Shown here piece by piece: positions 8,975 to 15,177 of a DNA stretch of 15,177 nt (the first letter of the stretch is position 1; the number at the start of each line of letters is the position of its first letter). The stretch is taken from the NCBI GenBank assembly GCA_023807065.1, contig JAJJLU010000883.1, forward strand, positions 1 through 15,177, written 5' to 3'. Under the pieces are notes generated by a model. It saw only the letters and a list, made by a program, of their open reading frames with translations, made no database searches and was not told where the DNA came from. The DNA comes from Isotricha intestinalis (lineage: Eukaryota; Ciliophora; Litostomatea; Vestibuliferida; Isotrichidae). A program made the position numbers and the translations under genes.

Positions 8975-9452
8975 CTTTTGTATCTTTCTTTATAATGAAC
9001 CACAAACAAAATTTTGTTGAAGTAATTAATACTTCAAGATTAGCATTTTTAGTTCTTATTTCATCCATAAATTCTTTTTCTTCTTTTGGATTTTTCATTC
9101 TTATTCTATAAACAAGTTTCATCAATAATCCCATTTCAGCAGTTTTAACTTGAACAACTTCATATCTTTTAGTGAAGTGTTCAAAAGTAGCTTTTAATTC
9201 ATTTTCATAATCAAGTAATTCAGGTATAGTATCTTTTAAAATACGATCAATTCTCTTATGTTCAAAAACACTAAATGAATTTAAACCAAAGTAAGCTGCT
9301 GCCATAATTAATAAGAATAAAACACCATAAGCAAGATATCCAGTATTAAAAGCTAGACCACTAGCTGAAGTAATTAAGATAGTAATAATTTCTTCACTAC
9401 TTCCTTGAGCAGAACGGAATCTGACTGAAACAAAAGCACTACTCTATCTTTT
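8961..9452 (-). pseudogene. C-terminal two-thirds of a DUF4956 family membrane protein
   Basis: The frame reads SSAFVSVRFRSAQGSSEEI, then a hydrophobic part (ILITSASGLAFNTGYL, GVLFLLIMAAAYFG; two membrane segments). A soluble domain follows (RILKDTIPELLDYENELKATF, VVQVKTAEMGLLMKLVYRIR, EKEFMDEIRTKNANLEVLI). The 'RFRSAQG..EEI' motif and the order of the later blocks match DUF4956 proteins of Firmicutes as I know them; their function is not established. The usual N-terminal membrane helices are missing: immediately upstream, after an unassigned stretch, the sequence becomes the FolD-like domain in another frame. The stop is TAA 8963-8961, in the hairpin loop. The acetate kinase frame is the same frame downstream. 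Confidence 0.65.
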
Positions 9453-9539
9453 GCTAAACCATAACTTCTTAATCTTATTTTCTCTTTATAATTTTCTTTG
9501 GAAAGGGAATTTCTTATTAATAAATTATTAGGTGTATCA

Positions 9540-10023
9540 TAATAAACTGGTAATTTTACTATTAAACTTCTTCCTACAATCGTTACTTTTTTATCTTCGA
9601 TATATAATTTATAATATTTAATAATTGATAAAACAGATTAAGCAGTTGCAGGTAAATATTTTAAATCACCAGAATATAATTTACCTTTATTAATATCAGA
9701 CATCATATCAGGATCATAATTACTATCAATTAATGGTATTAATTTGTTTTCATAATCACTAGGTAAAGGTCTAGCTAAAACTACCATTTTATCTTTTGAA
9801 TTAGTTTTAAATATATCTATATTTCCCTTATCATTTTTATTTAAATCTAAAAAATCTTCATCAAAAGGAATTGATAATTCAGTTAAAGTTCTTTTAATCC
9901 CTTTTAAATAATAAAATGATGGAATATCATCTTTATTTGAATATAAATAAAAATGAACTTTTTTGTAATATTTAGAGTTCAAATTTCTTTTTTTAATTCT
10001 TCTTTAACTCAATCTTCATAAAA
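9540..10023 (-). pseudogene. FolD-like domain (methylene-THF dehydrogenase/cyclohydrolase), truncated and apparently fused to formate-THF ligase
   Basis: FolD oxidises methylene-THF and hydrolyses methenyl-THF to 10-formyl-THF. The blocks are VKEELKKEI near 10008-9982, SFYYLKGIKRTLTELSI, VVLARPLPSDYENKLIPLID, INKGKLYSGDLKYLPATA, then TAA (9640-9638) read as Gln, SVLSIIKYYK and VTIVGRSLIV. They match the order and spacing of FolD, including PATA..V and the GRSxIV start of the NAD(P) domain. One missing T in a T-run near 9984 is needed. Odd points: at the catalytic Lys position of YVxxK I see Ile, and the usual Gln of LPLP is Ala in ARPLP. The sequence leaves FolD just after GRSLIV, so the nucleotide domain is missing. 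The reading frame continues from formate-THF ligase through two TGA codons. It may be inactive. Confidence 0.65.
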
Positions 10024-11742
10024 TCATTTATGTGTACTTTCCATATTTTTAGCAGTTGGAACCTTAGGTAGTCCAGGCATTGTAAATATTTCACCAGTAA
10101 ATGGAACAATAAATTTAGCTTCAGTAAATAAACGAAATGAATCTATATGTAAAGTAAAATTTTCAGGAACATTTAATAATTTAGGATCATCAGATAAGGA
10201 TGTTGGAATTTTTGAAATAACTACATCATAATCGGCATATTCCTTAGCAGAATATTCTTCTAATTCTTTTTTTGAACGACTTGAATATTCAACTTTTCCT
10301 GCTACATAAATTTTATTTGCAATTACAAATATCTTTTCTTCAAGAATCATCTTTTTATTTATAAGATGTTTAAAATCAATCTTGTTATTCATATTTATTT
10401 CATCTAAGGCAATTGCAGCTAAATCTTTTCCACCTTTTGGCCCATCAACATAAGAAGTATTTAATGCATATTTAAACTCTTCTTCTTTTAGAATACTTTC
10501 AAGTGCTTTTATTTCATTAGTAGTATCTGATTTAAATTTATTAATAGAAACTATAACAGAGATATTATATAGTCTAACATTTTTTAAATGTTTAATTACG
10601 TTTTTACTCCCTTCTTTTACAGTTTCTACGTTTTCTTTATCAAGTTCATCAAACTTCATTCCAACATGTAGTTTAAGTGCTCTAATAGTTGTAACCATAC
10701 AAATTAGTGAAGGATGTAATTCAGCAAGAAGAGAGAAAAGATCTAAATATTTTTTGAATTCCTAAGTCTAAACCAAAACCAGCTTCAGTTACAACATAAT
10801 CAGCATGTTTTAAAGCAAGATCATTTGCAATAAGAGAATTAGTTCCATGAGAAATATTAGCAAAAGGCCGCCATGAACAAAAGTAGGTGTTCCATATTTT
10901 GTTTGAACTAAATTTGGCTTTAGATCATCTTTTATTAAATATCTAATTGCATTACGACAATTTAAATCTTTAACAAATATAGGTTTATTATCTAGTGAAT
11001 AAGCAACTGTTATATCTTCAACTCTATTAAGGAAATCTTCTTCATTTTTATTTAAACAAAATATAGCCATTACTTCACTAGCAACTGTTATACAAAAAGA
11101 AGAGTGATATTCTTTAGTTTTTGAGTCATTTCGAGCAACAATGATATCTCTTAAAGAACTATCATTCATATCCATATTCCTTGGTAAAACAATTCTATCT
11201 GGCTCAAAATTTAATTCAGAATGTTGATATAATTCATTATCAATTAAAGCTACAATCAAATTATTATCAGAAGTTATGGCATGAATATCACCAGTAAAAT
11301 GAAGGTTTATATCATCTTCTGGATAAAGTGTTGATTCACCACCACCAGCTCCTCCACCTTTAACAACAAATACTGGTCCTAAGGATGGTTCTCTTAAACA
11401 AGCAACAACATTCTTTTTTAATAAAGCAAGAGAATCAGCAAGAGATATAGCAGTAGTTGTTTTCCCTTCTCCATCTTAAGTTGGCGTAATTGCAGTACAT
11501 AAAATAATCTTCCTTTTTCTATTTTTCCCAAAAGTTTCTTTTTAAAAATTTACTGCTCCATCTAATTGTTGTTTTACATGTATGTAATCTTGCTCTATTT
11601 CTTTATAATTTTTTTTTCATATTATTTCTTTTATTTCTTGATATGTGTTTTGAACATAATAAATTGTTGGTGGATTTACTATTTCTTCATCAAAATCTTC
11701 CATTAAGCCATCATAATTTATTTCACATTCATCTATTGACAT
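10024..11742 (-). CDS. fhs: formate-tetrahydrofolate ligase (ciliate code, two frameshifts)
   Basis: The enzyme makes 10-formyl-THF from formate, THF and ATP, or yields ATP in reverse. ATG 11742-11740 follows an A-rich leader. About 65 unusual acidic N-terminal residues replace the family's normal start. They are followed by TAITPT, TAA (11478-11476) as Gln, the P-loop [77 protein letters not shown], then (one base lost near 10867) [13 protein letters not shown] and [12 protein letters not shown]. One extra A near 10755 shifts the frame again before [25 protein letters not shown] and [10 protein letters not shown]. Other in-frame codons are TGA 11619-11617 and TAA 11544-11542. The C-terminus lacks the usual GLF ending and meets TGA 10026-10024, beyond which FolD-like sequence continues in frame. 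Substitutions: [10 protein letters not shown] for the usual KTQYSLSDDP, and EAKF for GAGF. About 570 codons, full length. Confidence 0.85.
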
Positions 11743-11774
11743 TTTTTTATTTTTTTATTTTTTTATTTTTTTTT
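11743..11774. repeat. short A/T tandem repeat before formate-THF ligase
   Basis: On the plus strand runs of seven T separated by single A (period 8, three units, then a nine-T run) lie directly upstream of the ligase ATG on the minus strand, giving an A-rich leader. A-rich sequence before the start codon is common in AT-rich protists. No promoter element can be named. Confidence 0.5.
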
Positions 11775-11866
11775 AATTTTTTCTTAATTTTTAAAAATAT
11801 TTGTAATTTTTATTTTTTTTTTTATTTAAATATTTTTTGAAAAATAAGACATTTTCTTTCCTTACT

Positions 11867-12365
11867 TTAAAAAAGCAAAAATATTTTTGTTTCATTGATG
11901 ATATTAAACAATTTATTTTTCTCTTCTCCTAATTGTTTAATGTATATCTCTCTTTTCTTCATTATTTTCTTCTTTATTCTCTTATGCTTTTTTTCTATTA
12001 AAAATTCCAATTCTTCTTCTAGAATCATTAATTTCTTCATTTTTTTTTTTTAATATCTCTTTTGTAATCTTATCTTTGATTTCTCTTTTTCTTCTTCTTG
12101 AACTTTCACTTCCACTTTCTTCTGATTTTATATCTCCTTTACCAACTTTACTTTCTCCTTTAATAAATTCACCTACTACAACTTTTTTTTTCAGTTCTAT
12201 TTCATCAAATAATTAACTTTCATTTTTATCAAGTTTCAAAAACATATTTTTTATTATCTAATTTAACATAACCGCTTTCTGTTGGTATATCAGTCCCATA
12301 TCTTTCAAATTCTTTTATATTTTATTATAACAAATATTAAAAAAATTTAATTTTTCCGAATTAAA
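11867..12365 (-). CDS. unrecognised charged protein with coiled-coil C-terminus (ciliate code, frameshifted)
   Basis: Leftwards from about 12365 (two TAA read as Gln precede) comes NIKEFERYGTDIPTESGYV and KLDNKKYVFE. After a shift near 12245 the reading is LDKNESQLFDEIELKKKV (Q is TAA), VGEFIKGESKVGKGD, a Ser/Glu stretch (SEESGSESS) and RRRKREIKDKITKEILKKK. A long A-run at about 12040 shifts the frame into a regular charged helix: LMILEEELEFLIEKKHKR, KREIYIKQLGEEKNKLFNII, ending TAA 11869-11867. The last 60 residues look like a coiled coil. No ATG is seen at the start, so the 5' end is missing, changed or on another exon. Family unknown. It lies between the amidohydrolase fragment and formate-THF ligase, on their strand. 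Confidence 0.5.
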
Positions 12366-12391
12366 TAAAATAAAAAAATAACAAAAAAATA

Positions 12392-12725
12392 CTACTTCTT
12401 CCCATATAAATATAACTCCTCAACTTCCCTAGCTTTAGGAATAATATCCCCTTCAACAACATTAGTAAGTTTTCCATCCATTACAACAACTTGTCCACCA
12501 ACAACAATAAAATTAACATTTCTTTTAAATCCAACAATACATAAAAAAGATTTAAAATCATAATCATAATCACATCCAACCATTTCATTTCTTTCTTTAT
12601 TAATACCAAATTAATCACAACATTTTCCTTCAAAAATTTCTCCTAAAATTATCTCTTCCAATTAATTTAGCTCCTCCTTAGTAGTAATTTTTAAAATTTT
12701 CCATTCTTCTAAAAACCTCATTAAA
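12392..12725 (-). pseudogene. C-terminal fragment of an SsnA/chlorohydrolase-type amidohydrolase
   Basis: The reading is GGAKLIGRDN, (one-base shift) GEIFEGKCCD, TAA (12613-12611) as Gln, FGINKERNEMVGCDYDYDF, KSFLCIVGFKRNVNFIVVGG, QVVVMDGKLTN and IIPKAREVEELYLYGKK, then TAG 12394-12392. This is the typical end of amidohydrolases acting on purines, pyrimidines and triazines: 'GGAKLLGR..LG.+..GK.AD' followed by the last strands 'V.+VIVNGKVVV.DG.L'. Only about 110 of the usual 430-450 residues are present. The metal-binding HxH and other catalytic His/Asp residues would lie in the missing part, and the sequence upstream (to about 12800) is helical but does not match. The substrate cannot be told from this fragment. 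It is bacterial in style but carries the ciliate glutamine codon. Confidence 0.6.
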
Positions 12726-12739
12726 ATCTGTATGTCAAA

Positions 12740-13150
12740 AAGAACAATAATATAAAATTGACTTCAATTAATATTATGAAAAGACTCAGTTAATTCATCT
12801 CTTTTTGAGTTTGATATTTTTATTAATGCTTTATGAAACAATTAATTATTTTCAATTCGATTTTTTTTGATAATTTAAAAAATTGGTTATTGCTTTTGGA
12901 TAAAGAGTTTAATATCATTTTATATGAATATAACAAATGATGTTTCTCAAATTGTTTGTATTAACTTTTATTTTTCATTTATTTTCAGTTTTAATTTTTC
13001 TTTTTCTTTACAAAAATAAATGTTTTTAAATAATATTGGCTCCTATTATTTTTTAATTATATTTTAATTTTTTTCCTTGAAATAAACATATTTTCAAATT
13101 AAAACTTCTTTTGAAAGAGTTGAATAATTAATATTTGTTAAAGTATGATT
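12740..13150. other. AT-rich stretch without an identifiable gene
   Basis: Very AT-rich. On the minus strand a helical, charged reading (SKRDELTESFHNIN and neighbours, with in-frame TGA) runs from about 12840 into the amidohydrolase fragment, but I cannot assign it. The rightmost 100 bases may be a decayed tail of the kinase fragment. No repeat, RNA gene or telomere-like sequence was seen. Confidence 0.4.
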
Positions 13151-13159
13151 TATTTTCAT

Positions 13160-13488
13160 AATTATATATTAATAAAGGAATGTTCGAGCAATCGTATTCA
13201 TAGTTGAATTTGTGCTTCCTAAAATTTTTGCAAGTCCTAAGTCTACTATTTTTGGTGAATAATCATCTACTATCATAATATTTCCAGATTTTATATCCCT
13301 ATGAATAATACGTTGTTTATTAAGTTCATAAAAACCTAAAAGGATTTTTTGTCAAAATATTAAAAATTTTTTTTCTTTTATCTCCTTCATTAAAATTTCT
13401 CCTTAATATTAATTCAGATAAATCTCCTTTTTCATAATAATCCATTACTAAATATGGAGTGCTTTGATATTGAAATGAATCATAATAT
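13160..13488 (-). pseudogene. protein kinase fragment (hinge to activation segment), truncated at both ends
   Basis: From 13488 leftwards the minus strand reads YYDSFQYQSTPYLVMDYYEK and GDLSELILRRNF (beta-4/5 and hinge). Through a shift in an A-run and an in-frame TGA (13354-13352) it goes to QKILLGFYELNKQRIIHRD, the catalytic loop HRDIKSGN, KIVDLGLAK (DLG instead of DFG) and STMNTIART. This is the core of a NEK-like or related Ser/Thr kinase. The Gly-rich loop, the VAIK lysine, the APE motif and the C-lobe are missing. The N-lobe side ends at AT-only sequence facing the plus-strand WD40 gene, and the other side decays after IART. As it stands it cannot be an active kinase. Confidence 0.7.
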
Positions 13489-13549
13489 TAAACTATAAAT
13501 TAAATTAATAATATTATAAATAATATAAAAAATAAAATAAATAAATTAT

Positions 13550-14554
13550 ATGAAGGAAGTTTATCATTTACTTAGAAATTTTGTGATGTTTCAAGATTTT
13601 ATAAATGTGAAGATGTTGTACAAAATGGCCCCTGAAAAATTAATAATATTATTGTTCAATTAAAAGATGAAAGAATATTATCTACAAGATAAGACTTTCA
13701 AATAAAAATTTGTGAAGATAATGAAAAAGGGTTTAATTCAACCCATTTAATTAAAGGAATATGTGGTGCAGTTTCCTGTATATGTTTATTAAGAGATGGA
13801 AGATTTTTGACTGAAGTAGCAAAAAGTAATTCAATAAAAATTTGGATAGATGATAAATCTGGAGTATATGAAGTAAAACAAACATTATCAGTTCATAATA
13901 AATCAGTTGTTTCTATTGCACAAATAAAAGATGGAAGAATTGTTTCTTCTTCAATTGATAACAAATTAATTATTTGGAAAGAGGAAAATAATGAATTTAT
14001 GAATTAACAAACAATAGAAATACAATCTAAACATTTATTAAATAAATTATTATGTTTATTTGATTCAAGAATAGTCTGTACTTTAGGAAAAAAAATTAAA
14101 ATTATTCAGAAAAAAAAAAGATGAAAAATAAAGAAGAAAAAATTGAATTACATTAGGAGACAAAAAGAATGCAATTAAAAAATGGTAATTTGGTTTCTGG
14201 AGGAGAGGACAGTCAATCAAAAAATTGAGATTCTCATTTAATTGTATGGAAATCAAAAACTGAAGAACCAGAGTTTTTTGATTTATTTCAAGTATTAAGA
14301 GGACATGAATCAGATGTTAATTGTATTATTCAATTAGATGATGATAGAATCATAAGAGCAACAAAAGACAAAACAATTAGAATTTGGAAAATAGATAATG
14401 TAGAAGAAAATGTAAAAAAAATTTTATACAATGGAAGAAGTTTAAATAAACTATCCTCATGGAATGTATTGTTTAATTAAAAGGTCGTTGTTTAATTTGA
14501 AGTTCTTCAGATAATTCATTAATATTATGGAGAAATAGTAATGGTTATTATTAA
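13550..14554 (+). CDS. WD40-repeat protein (ciliate code, in-frame TGA, frameshifts)
   Basis: Repeated blades of the form LKDGRIVSSSIDNKLIIWK. Visible blades are INNIIVQLKDERILSTRQD, SCICLLRDGRFLTEVAK then SIKIWIDD, SVVSIAQIKDGRIVSSS then LIIWKEEN, MQLKNGNLVSGGED then HLIVWKSK, GHESDVNCIIQLDDDRIIR then TIRIWKID, and a last blade SSSDNSLILWRN. Such proteins are beta-propeller scaffolds. TAA/TAG fall at Gln positions (13690-13692, 14005-14007, the TAG in LHQETKRMQ near 14155). TGA occurs in frame at 13633-13635, 14226-14228 and 14498-14500. Shifts are needed in the A10 run near 14110 and near 14480. The end is probably TAA 14552-14554. No ATG marks the start; the readable frame begins near 13550, beside the truncated kinase, so the N-terminus may be missing. 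Confidence 0.75.
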
Positions 14555-14678
14555 AAATTAACATTATTAAATAATTAATTTATTTTTTTTCAATTAAGAT
14601 TAATATAACTACTATTGTTATAATAGTAAAATATTAATGTAATTAAACAAATAAATATTTTTAAATAATTAAAGAAAA

Positions 14679-15177
14679 ATGTTGAAAAAAACAAATGAAA
14701 GATAATCAAAAAATTAAAAGCCTTCAAGGTCAAATTAAGGAAATGATAATGATTTTGAAGATATGAAAAATGCAAGAGAAGAAGCTAGAAAAATATTAGA
14801 AGAAAAATTTCAAGATATATATAAAAGATTAGAAGAATTAAAAGCTGGATTAGAAAAAAAAGCCAAAAATATAAACACAGAATGAAGAAATTTTGAAACA
14901 AAATTTACAGATTTAGTAAATAATTTAAAAACTGAAATATACAAAGATTTTGAAGATGAAAAAACTTTTATTCATGGAAAATTAGATGAACATGAAAATT
15001 AATTAGTTGATTTACAAGACTAAATAAAAAAAGAAAGAGAAAAGAGATTAAAACAAAATGATGAAATGCTTCTTCCATTAAAAGAATAAATAAGTTGAAG
15101 TTTTTACTAAATTAGAACAAGAAAAAAAAGAAAGAGAAGATGATGAAAAAGAAATTATTAGAAATATAAATGATAAT
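14679..15177 (+). CDS. SF-assemblin/beta-giardin-type coiled-coil protein, continues past the window
   Basis: ATG 14679-14681 opens MLKKTNERQSKNQKPSRSNQ, where all the Q are TAA, and runs without a shift into FEDMKNAREEARKILEEKF and IYKRLEELKAGLEKK. An in-frame TGA (14883-14885) follows, then RNFETKFTDLVNNL, KTFIHGKLDEHENQLVDLQD, IKKEREKRLKQNDEMLLPL and, after a one-base shift near 15092, VFTKLEQEKKEREDDEKEII. The regular heptad pattern and the 'EREKR' and 'E.EKKERE..E' repeats are those of SF-assemblin, the protein of striated fibres attached to basal bodies; ciliates have several. At least five TAA serve as Gln here, which shows the ciliate code well. The window ends inside the gene. Confidence 0.75.

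Noticed and set aside
7667..11742. Whole bacterial contaminant segment
   Set aside because: The ligase and FolD carry in-frame TAA where Gln fits and an unusual N-terminus, and flanking genes on both sides use the same code; a pure bacterial piece would not need this. A recent transfer or a join for the acetate kinase part alone is not excluded.
11643..11840. Plus-strand open frame rich in Phe/Leu
   Set aside because: Lies over the ligase start and its T-rich leader on the opposite strand; no protein-like character.
14590..14775. Minus-strand 61-codon frame
   Set aside because: Antisense to the SF-assemblin start, which reads well with TAA as Gln.
1..15177. tRNA, rRNA or CRISPR array
   Set aside because: No cloverleaf-like GC-rich segment, conserved rRNA stretch or regularly spaced repeat was seen on either strand by eye.

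Overview
The window looks like macronuclear DNA of an AT-rich ciliate, probably an anaerobic one. Four things support this. The first 25 bases are C-rich telomere-like repeats (CCCCAAT, with one CCCCAT). Coding regions carry many in-frame TAA and TAG codons where glutamine fits, for example beside the P-loop of formate-THF ligase and inside WD40 and SF-assemblin genes. Several clearly coding regions also carry in-frame TGA. The gene content is eukaryotic (AIG1-like GTPase, SF-assemblin, WD40, protein kinase) mixed with bacterial-type anaerobic enzymes. Rumen-type ciliates are my first guess for the lineage, but this is inference. The genetic code (TAA/TAG = Gln, TGA apparently sense) resembles that described for karyorelictids and Condylostoma.

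Layout. (a) 1-763: a possible 763-bp gene-sized molecule with telomere-like sequence at both ends and one minus-strand gene whose C-terminus resembles vWA/VIT proteins. (b) 764-3623: a possible 2.86-kb two-gene molecule with an unrecognised plus-strand gene and a convergent AIG1-like GTPase with a zinc-binding tail. Its two borders are near-identical perfect palindromes that look like telomeres joined head to head. (c) 3624-15177: one longer stretch. It holds a secreted-protein fragment, a ConA-like fragment, a Lys/Asn-rich gene and two unrecognised genes. A minus-strand block of bacterial-type enzymes follows: formate-THF ligase, a FolD-like domain, a DUF4956 membrane-protein fragment and acetate kinase, with a fragment of an amidohydrolase further upstream. 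The stretch ends with a kinase fragment, a WD40 protein and an SF-assemblin that runs off the window.

Function. Formate-THF ligase, a FolD-like domain and acetate kinase would fit substrate-level ATP production from one-carbon and acetyl units in an anaerobe. All were probably acquired from low-GC bacteria. The DUF4956/acetate kinase border even keeps a perfect intrinsic-terminator hairpin and a Shine-Dalgarno-like sequence.

Caveats. Most genes contain one or more single-base frameshifts, many in A/T runs, which suggests sequencing error as much as decay. Several genes are cut off abruptly next to unrelated ones, so part of the mosaic may come from amplification or assembly chimeras. Identifications come from reading motifs by eye; no search was run.
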